Below are positions 33,799-42,714 of a stretch of 64,000 nucleotides of DNA, one piece after another. The position numbers and the translations under genes were made by a program. The DNA is from CAYNHQ01 sp964397255 (GTDB taxonomy: Bacteria; Bdellovibrionota_G; JALEGL01; DATDPG01): assembly GCA_964397255.1 (NCBI GenBank), contig CAYNHQ010000006.1, forward strand, positions 123,018 to 187,017. Reading direction: 5' to 3'. Position 1 is the stretch's first letter. Each line of letters opens with the position of its first letter. The notes beneath the pieces are model-generated. The model made no database searches and was not told where the DNA came from. It saw only the letters and a list, made by a program, of their open reading frames with translations.

Positions 33799-33911
33799 CA
33801 AAAATGGCTTCTATGGGTCAGTTGGGACTTCAAAACCTCATCTATGATCAGCTAAAGGCTATGTTGTGCTGTTATTCCAACAGCTTATCGACGTTTTTCT
33901 GTGCAAGCGCT

Positions 33912-33927
33912 GGCATAGGCCCTGCTT
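33912..33927 (+). promoter_or_regulatory. Possible sigma-54-like promoter of the cargo gene
   Basis: TGGCAT-aggcc-CTGCT with -24/-12 spacing; the GTG start at 33939 falls at about +1 to +2. An inverted repeat GCTGTT-attcc-AACAGC lies about 40 bases upstream and could be an activator site. A Shine-Dalgarno-like TAGGAAG also overlaps, so a different promoter is possible. Confidence 0.3.
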
Positions 33928-33938
33928 AGGAAGCAGAT

Positions 33939-36900
33939 GTGTTCGTGCGTCCCAAAAATTGCGTCTTCTCGGTGGTGTTAGCGATCGCTCTTTTGGGGCT
34001 TCCTGCGAAGAGCTTTTCTTCTCAGCCGAATATAAGAACTCAAGAGATCGCCGCCAAAAGCTGGGAGGAAGCAAACAACTGGTCCTTGCTTCGCTCCGCT
34101 CAAACGGTTTTGGAATCGATCAATTCGAGCAGCCCCAATTTCAAAGATGCGAGGGACGTAACAGAACTTTTCGAAAAGTCTCTCATAGGTGGAAATGAAG
34201 GAGCGATCAAAGATGCTCGCGAAGGACTGGAATGGGAATTGGCTCGGGCGGGAATGTCTTTCGCTCTTCAACAGGCTGAATTGCAAATCACGGAGATGGG
34301 ACTTGAATACGCGGGGCTCGTTGAAAAAATAAGAAGTGTCAAAGAACAACTTTCATCCCCTCTGGCGCGTTCCCTTGTGTTTGATCGTGCCGGTTTATCG
34401 AACCGAGTGGGTGAAGTTTTAGCTGCCGCAAAGATTGCACTGAGCATCGACGGGATTATCGAAGCGTATCTCAAAGAAGCGGAGTTTCGCGATCGAACGT
34501 TTGAGAAGAAGCTCCAGGACGTGAAGGGAGAGATTCTATTTTTGGGGCATGTCGAAGGAGGTCTGGAGCATTTTCACAAAGTGATGGCCAAGGGACCGGC
34601 CATTTGGAAGGTGAAAGGAAAAACTCTCATTTTTGAGTCCATCCCGATCGTCGATCTCGGCTGGCAAATCAGCCATGGAACGTTTCGATGGAGCACTGTT
34701 GCTTGGGATATCGCGATGATTGTTCCGGTTCTCCGGCTCGCTGGTGAAGGTGCACGTGTATCGGCCATCGTCGCGCGAGCACTGCGAATCAGCGAAGAAA
34801 TGGTGGAGGTTGTCAAAACTCTCGATCGACTCGCATGGGCTTCACGCACTGGGCGAAGATTGATGGCCTATGAAAGCATTATCAGTCTTATTCGTGATCC
34901 AGTTCTTCTTGTCCTGTTTGGAAAGGGACTTAAGCATTCCCTCCATGTGGATTGGAAAGACCTAACCGTTGACGACATTCTTCCCATCGCGGCCAACGGA
35001 ACCTTCTTGGCGATTACTATCTTGACGGTGAAAAACCGGTACGCATTTTTTAACCGGTTGATGCAAAAGAAATTTGTCGGCTTCACCGTACTTCCTGATG
35101 GAACGATCGATTTAGGGCCTAAATATTTCCGAACGGAAAAGCCCAATCCATTTCAAAAGCCTCCTCCGCAGGCTCCAGCACAGCCAATACCTGTTGAACA
35201 ACCAATAATTCTTCAAGCGACAGGGACAGATGGCCCGATAGTGGTTCGCAAGGGAAGCGTGCCTTCGCCGACGTCATCCGGTCGTTTTTCCGTAATTCCC
35301 GGGGGACTTAACGAAAGAGCGAGCATAGATAAACATGATTCAGATGAGAAATCGCTTGCTACCCCAAGAGTGGCCAGCTCTAACGTGTCTAAAGAAACAG
35401 CTCGACCTGTATGGAAGACAGCAAGGGATGAAAGACTGATCAACGAAGCTGTGATTTACATACTTGAACACGATGGCCCTGATTCCAAGGGAACTATTCA
35501 CCCTGTTCGAGATCACTTTTCAATTGAAATGGTTTTAGAGACTCTCCGACGCGCCCAGGCACAAGGGTTAAGTGCCGAGTGGCGCCCCTATCATTTTGCA
35601 AGAACTCGTGGGGTTTGGACAGATCCAACATTTGTAAACGAGGTACTCGTCAAAAAGCTCGACCAACTTCTTTTAGACAAATTTGATGGAAATATGGATC
35701 GTCTGATTTCAGAAGTGAGATACGAGGATATTTGGGCAACACCACTGATGGATACGATTAATAACAGAACGATAAGCGTTTCACTTCTAGGCATGGGCAA
35801 TGGGTTCGTTGGTGAGGGATGTGTTCTCAGAGCACTACAACTATTTCTTGAAAAGAAAGGTCTCGGCGCTGAGTACGCTGATCTACGCCCTTATCACTCG
35901 TTTAATGCACCCGAAGGCACCTGGAACAATCAGCAATTTGTGAATGAGGTCATTGTCAAAAAAGTAAATGAACTTCTAAAAACGAAATACGATGGCAATC
36001 TCTCGCGCTTAATTTCAAATGTATCCGCTCGTGAGCTCTTTTCTGAACCTTTTGAGGACCATGTTGGAAGCCATGTGTTCACGGTCTCTCTTGGAACGTT
36101 ATCCGGAAGACCGGAATTTCGAGGCGGCCGGTTTCCCATTATTCAACGCTATCTTCAAGCCACAAACCAGACTGCTAAGTACGAGGGCCTTCGGCCATAT
36201 CACTTGAGCCGCGCGAACTGGACAGATTCAAGAGATATTGATGACGTCATAGTTAAAAAAGTGAACCAGCTTCTTTCTCGATATGGTGGCGACTTACATC
36301 GACTAATTGCGAATACAACTCAAGTGGAGTTTTTCGAGGAACCATTGCTCGACAACATCGGGGGAACAATCTTCGAGGTCAGTTTGCAAGGACTTGCGAA
36401 ATACCTTCCTCATGGACCAAGTCCATATGATGCAATTCAACGCTATCTTCAGATTGTAGGTCGAAGCGATGAGTTTGCAGCCCTTCGTTCTTATCATATG
36501 CGACAAGCAAGCCCTGGAACTTTTGACAAACCAGGAGTCCTTGACGGGCTGATCGTAAAAAAAGTGAACCAACTATTGGAAAGCAAATATGAAGGAGATC
36601 TGAATCGCCTTATTTCTGAAACCAACCAAGACGAATTATTTTCACCACTTTACGAAATGGTAGCGGGGCAACCTATGGAAGTCAGTATGGGCGTGCTTAT
36701 GGTCCGCATAAAGGGGAGACCCTTTTTGTTTTTGAAACGCTTTCTAGAATTAACAGGGCGAAGTAACGAAGCTTCCGAACTTCGGCCTTACCACTTAGCT
36801 AAAGCAAGCAAGGGAACGTGGAGGGATGAAAAGCTACTGGATGAAGCCATTGTAAAAAAGATCACCCAGCTCCTCAATCAGAAATACGGTGGTGATATTC

Positions 36901-38150
36901 ACCAACTAATCGCAAACACAAATGCTATCGAACTTTTTACTGAACCTCTTATCGACACATTAGGAGGGCAGTCCATCGAGGTTACGTTGGGCGGTATTCG
37001 TCAAATTTCAATGCCAAAATACAGCTGTTTCACAATGATAAGTCGATATCTCAGGGCTGTGGGTAGAGAAGAAGAATTCAAGGGATTTCGGCCGTATCAC
37101 ATGAGTCGAGCGAGTGCCAATACATGGGACGATGCCGAGCTAGTTGACGAGATCCTTGTAAAGAAAATCGATCACCTTCTTCGCGAGAAGTATCACGGGA
37201 AACTTGACGAACTTGTCGAGAATACGACATTCGATGAACTTTTTACTGAACCACTTATCGAAATTATTGGAGGAAAGCCGCTCGAAGTGAAACTCAGCGG
37301 CGTCGGCAATACGGCACTTGGAGGAAGCACATTTAAAGCTGTTAAACGCTACTGTCGAATCAAAGGGATCCCTTTTCGCTATACACGGCAGTGTTTTACT
37401 CAGCTCCCAGAAACAAGAAGACGAAGAATAGAAGGAGGTTTTAATGCCTACGACCTTCGACTGGTAAAAAATTCTGACGGAACACATGACACCTCTCGAT
37501 ATGGAATGCGGCGATTTGCATCGGATGAAAAGGTCGTGGCGCGCGATCTGATGGCCGACCAAATAAGCCAGGCGCTCCCCGACAAAAGTATTCATTATTT
37601 AGGGTTAGAAACGGAACACTTTGAATTTATTCGACTGCTTTCCCAACGCCTGACGGTCGATGCTCCAAATTCTGCGATCGTTGAAATCGATCAGCGTACC
37701 TATAACGCGATGAAGTCTGTTCAACGATCAGCAGTTGGGCCGAATCGATTTTTGCAAAAAATAAAAATTGTACGGGCTGATATTAACGAAGCTCTTGCGT
37801 CGCTTACAGGACCCTACAATGTCATCAACTTGGATTATCTTGGACACTTAAGTGCTGGGAAGGCGAAGGGAATCGAGGCTCTATTCAAAAATAACGGACT
37901 GCTCGAGGATTCAGCCGTCGTTATTGTCACCTTGAGTAATCGTCCGATTGATCAAGCTCGAGCAGACCAGGCTGGCTTCGGCCGTGACCAAGTAGCAGCT
38001 TTGGAAAAGGTAATGAAGGAAAAAGCAGGAGCCCGATGGACGGTAAAAGCTGCAGGGACGCTGGCATACGCTGGAGGCACAAACGGCAGAACTGGTACTC
38101 CGATGGTTCTAGAAGTCTTTAAAGTAGATCGAATTGTAAGGACAAAATAG
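33939..38150 (+). CDS. Giant exported repeat protein with C-terminal methyltransferase-like domain, element B cargo
   Basis: A 1403-residue protein I cannot assign. Signal peptide VFSVVLAIALLGLPAKSFS, then a helical region with hydrophobic stretches (residues of about 240-380), a Pro/Ser-rich linker (about 410-480), and at least six tandem units of about 100 residues between residues 520 and 1180. Each unit follows the pattern LRPYH, W, VKKxxxLL, a Y/F-x-G-x-L/I turn, L(I/V)xxT/V, F/LFxEPL, IGG, V-L. The last 200 residues look like a Rossmann-type SAM-dependent methyltransferase fold (IVEIDQRTYNAMK, then IVRADINEAL and YNVINLDYLGHL). GTG start with TAGGAAG upstream. A methyltransferase domain on an exported repeat protein would be unusual. 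Confidence 0.75.
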   Translation: MFVRPKNCVFSVVLAIALLGLPAKSFSSQPNIRTQEIAAKSWEEANNWSLLRSAQTVLESINSSSPNFKDARDVTELFEKSLIGGNEGAIKDAREGLEWELARAGMSFALQQAELQITEMGLEYAGLVEKIRSVKEQLSSPLARSLVFDRAGLSNRVGEVLAAAKIALSIDGIIEAYLKEAEFRDRTFEKKLQDVKGEILFLGHVEGGLEHFHKVMAKGPAIWKVKGKTLIFESIPIVDLGWQISHGTFRWSTVAWDIAMIVPVLRLAGEGARVSAIVARALRISEEMVEVVKTLDRLAWASRTGRRLMAYESIISLIRDPVLLVLFGKGLKHSLHVDWKDLTVDDILPIAANGTFLAITILTVKNRYAFFNRLMQKKFVGFTVLPDGTIDLGPKYFRTEKPNPFQKPPPQAPAQPIPVEQPIILQATGTDGPIVVRKGSVPSPTSSGRFSVIPGGLNERASIDKHDSDEKSLATPRVASSNVSKETARPVWKTARDERLINEAVIYILEHDGPDSKGTIHPVRDHFSIEMVLETLRRAQAQGLSAEWRPYHFARTRGVWTDPTFVNEVLVKKLDQLLLDKFDGNMDRLISEVRYEDIWATPLMDTINNRTISVSLLGMGNGFVGEGCVLRALQLFLEKKGLGAEYADLRPYHSFNAPEGTWNNQQFVNEVIVKKVNELLKTKYDGNLSRLISNVSARELFSEPFEDHVGSHVFTVSLGTLSGRPEFRGGRFPIIQRYLQATNQTAKYEGLRPYHLSRANWTDSRDIDDVIVKKVNQLLSRYGGDLHRLIANTTQVEFFEEPLLDNIGGTIFEVSLQGLAKYLPHGPSPYDAIQRYLQIVGRSDEFAALRSYHMRQASPGTFDKPGVLDGLIVKKVNQLLESKYEGDLNRLISETNQDELFSPLYEMVAGQPMEVSMGVLMVRIKGRPFLFLKRFLELTGRSNEASELRPYHLAKASKGTWRDEKLLDEAIVKKITQLLNQKYGGDIHQLIANTNAIELFTEPLIDTLGGQSIEVTLGGIRQISMPKYSCFTMISRYLRAVGREEEFKGFRPYHMSRASANTWDDAELVDEILVKKIDHLLREKYHGKLDELVENTTFDELFTEPLIEIIGGKPLEVKLSGVGNTALGGSTFKAVKRYCRIKGIPFRYTRQCFTQLPETRRRRIEGGFNAYDLRLVKNSDGTHDTSRYGMRRFASDEKVVARDLMADQISQALPDKSIHYLGLETEHFEFIRLLSQRLTVDAPNSAIVEIDQRTYNAMKSVQRSAVGPNRFLQKIKIVRADINEALASLTGPYNVINLDYLGHLSAGKAKGIEALFKNNGLLEDSAVVIVTLSNRPIDQARADQAGFGRDQVAALEKVMKEKAGARWTVKAAGTLAYAGGTNGRTGTPMVLEVFKVDRIVRTK

Positions 38151-38153
38151 CTC

Positions 38154-38193
38154 GGCCTCCTTTCTCCTCCCCGGACTCCTCCGAAAGGAGGCC
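38154..38193 (+). repeat. Hairpin after the cargo gene (element B)
   Basis: Perfect 11-bp arms GGCCTCCTTTC and GAAAGGAGGCC around an 18-base spacer with central CCGG, three bases after the cargo stop and eight bases before the right outer repeat. No T-run follows, so it is not a standard terminator. Its position matches Y3 in element A. Confidence 0.6.
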
Positions 38194-38201
38194 TCGCCAA
38201 A

Positions 38202-38451
38202 TTCTTTGGATCTGGGCCGGAAATCAAACGGGCCAAAGGCCCGCAGGTGCAACCCGGGTGTCAACGGCTTTATCGTTGGCGACCGGGTTGCCGTCAAAAG
38301 CAGGGCAATTCGTGCGGGCAACGAATTTCAAACAAGCTGTGCGAACTGCAACGGACGTGTCAGCGCTTTTTGCTGGCGCGGCCGTTGCGGACGTCCGTCA
38401 CTTCAACGTGGACTCGAAAAACGTTCGGATCTCATCCCACTGGGAGCACCA
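38202..38451 (+). repeat. Outer inverted repeat of element B, right copy
   Basis: Inverted near-identical copy of 33505-33754. It ends in the inverted tRNA core and runs directly into the recombinase-flanking repeat. Confidence 0.93.
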
Positions 38452-38616
38452 CTCAGACAATTCGCGATTTCGCGTCAGGATTCCCCAGGGCATGTGGTGG
38501 GAAAAACTGATTTTTCGATCTTTTAAGATCCGGTTCGATCCAATCGTTTCAAAGAAATCCTTTTTTGAGTTTTGGTCGGGGTCGATCGCGCGGGGACCCG
38601 CCTGGTGGGCCGATTC
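38446..38616 (+). repeat. Recombinase-flanking inverted repeat, left copy (element B)
   Basis: 171 bp matching 39952-40122 inverted, with mismatches clustered in one stretch (38482-38495). It is the recombinase 3' coding end turned around. It includes GATCTT-TT-AAGATC. No gene in 38151-38679. Confidence 0.93.
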
Positions 38617-38679
38617 CAGAAAGGCATTTTATAATTTGAATTCGGGAACTCATTGTCACATCATGCGAGCCATTCGCCC

Positions 38680-40218
38680 ATGAAACCTCGATTCTTTACG
38701 TATGTTCGTAAGTCGACCGACACCGAAGAAAAACAAGTGTTATCAATTGAGTCTCAGCTCGAAGAGCTGCGAGTTTTTGCCGCACGCGAGAAATTGGAAA
38801 TTGCTTCGGAATTTGTAGAAGCCCGAACGGCGAAAATCCCAGGGCGGCCTATCTTTGATCAGTTGATTGCTCGCATTGAAGAGGGTGAGGCAAACGGAAT
38901 TCTTGCTTGGCATCCCGATCGATTGGCTCGCAACTCTGTCGACGGTGGTCGCATAATTTATCTCATCGATACCGGCCGCCTTCAGTTCCTGAAATTCCCG
39001 ACCTTCTGGTTTGAGTGCACGCCGCAAGGGCTCTTTATGCTCAGCATCGCGTTCGGGCAGAGCAAATATTTTAGCGACAACTTATCTGAAAATGTCCGCC
39101 GGGGCATGCGGCAAAAACTCCGAAGGGGCGAATGGCCCGCTCAGGCGCCGCTGGGATATCTCAACAAAAAAGGCACGGGGAAGATTGTCGTTGACCCGGA
39201 ACGTTCGCGTCTCGTGCGCAAACTCTTTGAGGAGTTCGCCAGCGGAAAATATACGGTTGAATCGATCAAACGCGCTTCGTGGGATTGGGGCTTAACAGCA
39301 AGGTACGGAAAACCGCTGGTGACCTCTCAAATCCATTCGACGCTGGCGAATTCTTTTTACTACGGCCTACTCAAATATTTTGGCGAGACATTCCAAGGGG
39401 CGCACGAGCCGCTCATATCAAAAGAAACCTTCGACAAAGCACAAGCGATTCTCCGCAAAAATAAAGTGGTTCATATCCAGCGGCGCCATGAATACCCATT
39501 CCTTGGCCTCTTCTCATGTGCCACTTGTGGTTGTGCCATCACGGCCGAGCGACAGAAGGGACACGTTTATTATCGGTGTACAAAAAAACGGGGCCCTTGT
39601 TCTGAGCCTTACGTTCGGGAGGAGGCGCTTTCCTCTCAAATTGGTGACGCTCTTTTAGGCGTCGCTCTGCCTGACGACACCTACGAGAAAATGGCAAATG
39701 AATGGGCCAAGGAATGGGGCGAATCTCGCGCCCAAAGGGCTGACCGAAAAAAGGTGGCCGCCGACGAGCTTGCAATCGTAAAAAGCAAGCTCGATCGACT
39801 CCTCGACGCCCACCTATCGGGCACCGTCGATACCCCCGAGTACCTTGCAAAAAAGGAGTCATTGCTCAACAAAAAAGTGGGCATCGAACAGCGTATGGGC
39901 AAAATCGAGGGGTCAGCCCTTTCGGCGCTCGAACGGACAAAGGATTTTCTCGAATCGGCCCACCAGGCGGGTCCCCGCGCGATCGACCCCGACCAAAACT
40001 CAAAAAAGGATTTCTTTGAAACGATTGGATCGAACCGGATCTTAAAAGATCGAAAAATCAGTTTTTCCCACAACATGCCTTGGACCATTTTGACGCGAAA
40101 TCGCGAATTGTCTGAGTGGTGCCTCGACCAGGAATCGAACCTGGATCTCAAGCTTCGGAGGCTTGCATTCTATCCGTTGAACTATCGAGGCGAAGGGGCC
40201 TCTCCTTACCAGAAATGA
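38680..40218 (+). CDS. Large serine recombinase of element B
   Basis: A 512-residue protein clearly paralogous to that of element A over its whole length. The catalytic serine is in YVRKS; LSIESQ, PGRPIFDQL, WHPDRLARNSVDGG, FGQSKYFSDNLSENVRRG and RRGEWPAQAPLGYLN follow. Zinc ribbon CATCGC then YYRCTKKRGPCSEPY. The conserved C-terminus (MPWTILTRNRELSEW) ends at the tRNA; the remaining 35 or so codons are tRNA-Arg antisense (CLDQESNLDLKLRRLAF) and beyond. ATG 38680 gives the family N-terminus. Sequence divergence from the A copy indicates independent acquisition, not recent duplication. Confidence 0.93.
   Translation: MKPRFFTYVRKSTDTEEKQVLSIESQLEELRVFAAREKLEIASEFVEARTAKIPGRPIFDQLIARIEEGEANGILAWHPDRLARNSVDGGRIIYLIDTGRLQFLKFPTFWFECTPQGLFMLSIAFGQSKYFSDNLSENVRRGMRQKLRRGEWPAQAPLGYLNKKGTGKIVVDPERSRLVRKLFEEFASGKYTVESIKRASWDWGLTARYGKPLVTSQIHSTLANSFYYGLLKYFGETFQGAHEPLISKETFDKAQAILRKNKVVHIQRRHEYPFLGLFSCATCGCAITAERQKGHVYYRCTKKRGPCSEPYVREEALSSQIGDALLGVALPDDTYEKMANEWAKEWGESRAQRADRKKVAADELAIVKSKLDRLLDAHLSGTVDTPEYLAKKESLLNKKVGIEQRMGKIEGSALSALERTKDFLESAHQAGPRAIDPDQNSKKDFFETIGSNRILKDRKISFSHNMPWTILTRNRELSEWCLDQESNLDLKLRRLAFYPLNYRGEGASPYQK
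39952..40122 (+). repeat. Recombinase-flanking inverted repeat, right copy (element B)
   Basis: Inverted match to 38446-38616. It encodes recombinase residues of about 425-481 and ends in the tRNA-Arg 3' end. Confidence 0.93.
40117..40191 (-). tRNA. tRNA-Arg (anticodon CCG), CCA encoded
   Basis: Minus strand: acceptor GCCTCGA pairs with TCGAGGC, discriminator A, CCA encoded. Anticodon stem CAAGC/GCTTG around loop CTCCGAA gives CCG. T arm CCAGG-TTCGATT-CCTGG. 75 nt including CCA. Right boundary of element B. Confidence 0.95.
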
Positions 40219-40234
40219 ACGTCAGCCGAAATAA

Positions 40235-41815
40235 TTACTCGACTCTCGCCAGAGCTTGTGTGGCAAGGAGGTAGTTGGACTTCAGACGAAGGGCTTGCGA
40301 ATACCATTTCTTCGCATTTGATCGGTCCCCCTTACGCTCATAGTAGTAGCCAATATTAAACGATGTCTTTGCGACACGAGGACCCACCCGGTAGGCCTGC
40401 ATCAAGATTTCCTTGGCCTCGGCGAATGCCTTTTGATCGATCAGGCGAACCGCCAAATTATTCAACGCGGGGCGATAGTCGGGTTTCTTCTGTATCGCCC
40501 AGCGATAAAATTCCATTTCTTTTTGTCGATTTCCATCCCGATCGTAATGACAGGCGAGAAAATAGTAGGGGAGATAATTATCGGGACTCCTTGAAAGCGA
40601 ACTTGCATAAATCGCCTCCTCGTTTTTCCAATCCTGATTGCGTGAAATGGAAGCTAGACCCAAAAGAAAAAACCAGGTCCAAAGCTCACACACGAACCCC
40701 ACACGAACTCGCTTCGACGAAGGCGACCAAAAATGACCGAATGATTTTGCGACAATGCCGCAAAAAAAAGCAAACCCCGCCATCGGCAGGTAAAAGTAGC
40801 GTTCGGCAATCCAGCCGAGAGAATCGAGGACAAGCGTGATGGGAAGAAGTGATAAAAGAAAAAATGAAAGAGCGAGGAGCGCCCCTCGATTTTTTTTAAA
40901 TATCCATAACGTCGAACCCAAAACAGTGGCCATACCTAAGAAAACGACTCCATCCCCTTTCCAGGAAAAGGGCGTCGGCTGAAATGCGTTTACGAAGTCA
41001 CTGTCGGCCGGATAGACAAGCAGCGTAAAGAAACGTTCCACAAGAAGATTGAAGTTCGAAATATTTTGCAATCCGACAAGCGAAGCCACGGGATCGGTCA
41101 AAATATGTCTTCTCCACAAAAAACAGAGAAAAAGCGCCAATACAGTCAGCCCCCAAAATAACCCCAGCGCTTTTAGTTGTGCCCGATTACGCCTCAATGT
41201 CACGGCATAGGCTCCGATGACACCGAAAGGAACAAAGGCGAATGTTTCTTTGGAGAAGATCCCCAAAGGAATCGCGATCATAGCCAGAAAAACCCAACCT
41301 GCTCGAGCTCGGCCTTTCGCCATGAGAGACTGATCGAGCGCATGGACAAAGACGAGGGCGAAAAAAGCCACGAGAAGGTCCTGCCTTCCAGCGAGCCAGG
41401 TGACGGCCTCCACCACCATCGGATGGACGGCGAAAAAAAGAGACGCCGCAAATGCGATGGAATCGAGAAGGAAACGTCGGGCCAGAGAAAAAAGGAGAAG
41501 GACATTTGCGATATGGAGGAGATTGTTCACGAAATGAAATGAAAAAGGAGAGCCTCCAAACAGTTTGTAATTGAAGAGCCAAGATAACAGCTGGACCGGC
41601 CGGTAAATCTCGGAGCCGTCAATATCGGCCCCCGTTGCCCGCCAAAGACGGGAAGTCAAAATATGCGGGATATGGGTAAAGGAACGAATGAACGGATTGT
41701 TCGCGATATGTGAATAGTCATCGAGGATCCAACCGCCGTTGAGATTATTGAGAAAGACAATCAAAGGAACGAAGATCAGAATCACCAAGAAGATGCGATC
41801 TTTAGTGACCGACAT
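40235..41815 (-). CDS. TMTC-like multi-pass membrane protein with C-terminal TPRs
   Basis: A 526-residue protein with about ten helices. WILDDYSHIANNP near the N-terminus (acidic catalytic-type DD of GT-C enzymes), YRPVQLLSWLFNYKLFG and FAVHPMVVEAVTWLAGRQDLL match the TMTC/DUF1736 family of O-mannosyltransferase-like proteins. The C-terminal 110 residues are TPRs (RPALNNLAVRLIDQKAFAEAKEIL, then TSFNIGYYYERKGDRSNAKKWY). Probably glycosylates exported proteins; acceptor unknown. It abuts element B on the tRNA side and precedes no other gene of that pathway. Confidence 0.82.
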   Translation of the reverse strand: MSVTKDRIFLVILIFVPLIVFLNNLNGGWILDDYSHIANNPFIRSFTHIPHILTSRLWRATGADIDGSEIYRPVQLLSWLFNYKLFGGSPFSFHFVNNLLHIANVLLLFSLARRFLLDSIAFAASLFFAVHPMVVEAVTWLAGRQDLLVAFFALVFVHALDQSLMAKGRARAGWVFLAMIAIPLGIFSKETFAFVPFGVIGAYAVTLRRNRAQLKALGLFWGLTVLALFLCFLWRRHILTDPVASLVGLQNISNFNLLVERFFTLLVYPADSDFVNAFQPTPFSWKGDGVVFLGMATVLGSTLWIFKKNRGALLALSFFLLSLLPITLVLDSLGWIAERYFYLPMAGFAFFCGIVAKSFGHFWSPSSKRVRVGFVCELWTWFFLLGLASISRNQDWKNEEAIYASSLSRSPDNYLPYYFLACHYDRDGNRQKEMEFYRWAIQKKPDYRPALNNLAVRLIDQKAFAEAKEILMQAYRVGPRVAKTSFNIGYYYERKGDRSNAKKWYSQALRLKSNYLLATQALARVE

Positions 41816-41820
41816 GGTTT

Positions 41821-42705
41821 CTATATTCGCGGGTTTTCAGGATTTCGTTTAGCAAATTCTTCGATGAGTTCTTTCGAACGCGCATCGATTTTTTTCGGAA
41901 CAGAAATTAAAATACGAATGTATTGATCTCCTCGTTTTCCGTCGCGTCCCGGGACCCCCTTTCCCTTGAGTCGCAGTTTTTGGCCGCTCGACGTCCCCGG
42001 AGGAAGAGTGACGTTCGCGCTGCCATCGATCGTCGGGACCTCAATAGAGGCCCCCAGGAGAGCTTCCGACAAAGACACGGGAGTATCGATATAAATGTCG
42101 TTCCCCTTCCGATCAAATCGAGAATCGGCCTGGACATGGAGTTGAAGCAATATTTTTTTCCCGGGAAGACGTATCGTCTGCCCCGTGTCGACTCCGGCAG
42201 GAATCTTCACCCGAACGCGATCGCCATCCAGCGACAGATCGACTTCCCCTCCTCTTGCGGCGGTCAAGAAATCGACATCGAGATTATATGTCGTTTCGCG
42301 CGGGGTGCGCGCCTGGGAAAATCCATCCCTCCTTCCGCCAAAAAAGGAGCCGAAAATATCTTCGAGACCGCTCAAGTCGAAATTGAACTCTTGCCCTCCC
42401 CCGCTCGACCAATGATAGGTCCGCTGCCCGTCGCTCCCGCGACCGGCGTTTCGAAAAAAATCGGAAAAATCGAATCCGGATTGAAAGCCTTCCGGCCCCA
42501 TCGTGTCGTATCGCTTCCGTTTTTCCGCGTCGCTCAGTACCGCATAGGCTTCGGTGATTTCCTTGAATTTTTCCTCGGCCGCTTTATTTCCCGGATTTAC
42601 ATCAGGATGATATTTTTTCGCTAACCGACGAAACGATTTTTTGATTTCCGCTTCCGACGCCGAGCGATCCACTTCTAGCAGTTTGTAATAATCTTTTCCG
42701 GCCAC
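41821..42705 (-). CDS. DnaJ-type co-chaperone without zinc finger (CbpA-like)
   Basis: A 294-residue J-domain protein: DYYKLLEVDRSASEAEIKKSF, catalytic HPD in KKYHPDVNPG, a Gly/Phe-rich stretch, then the two C-terminal substrate-binding beta domains (VRVKIPAGVDTGQTIRLPG and ASIEVPTIDGSANVTLPPG). The cysteine-rich zinc domain is absent, as in CbpA. It stimulates DnaK. GTG start with AGAGGAG upstream. It follows rimK by nine bases. Confidence 0.93.
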   Translation of the reverse strand: MAGKDYYKLLEVDRSASEAEIKKSFRRLAKKYHPDVNPGNKAAEEKFKEITEAYAVLSDAEKRKRYDTMGPEGFQSGFDFSDFFRNAGRGSDGQRTYHWSSGGGQEFNFDLSGLEDIFGSFFGGRRDGFSQARTPRETTYNLDVDFLTAARGGEVDLSLDGDRVRVKIPAGVDTGQTIRLPGKKILLQLHVQADSRFDRKGNDIYIDTPVSLSEALLGASIEVPTIDGSANVTLPPGTSSGQKLRLKGKGVPGRDGKRGDQYIRILISVPKKIDARSKELIEEFAKRNPENPRI

Positions 42706-42714
42706 AGCTCCTCT

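Larger units (their letters stand above)
33505..40122. mobile_element. Element B: tRNA-Arg-linked serine-recombinase element with one large cargo gene
   Basis: Same plan as element A. Direct copies of TGGTGC at 33505-33510 and 40117-40122 (the latter is the CCA and discriminator end of tRNA-Arg, minus strand), with an inverted copy GCACCA at 38446-38451. A 250-bp inverted repeat encloses the 1403-residue cargo gene, and a 171-bp inverted repeat encloses the recombinase. The direct repeat is short (6 bp), so the boundary is less sure than in A. Confidence 0.7.

Noticed and set aside
38154..38193. Intrinsic terminator after the 1403-residue gene
   Set aside because: The 11-bp hairpin is perfect but is not followed by a T-run; its place at the repeat-cargo junction fits a recombination or structural site better, though a Rho-assisted role is not excluded.
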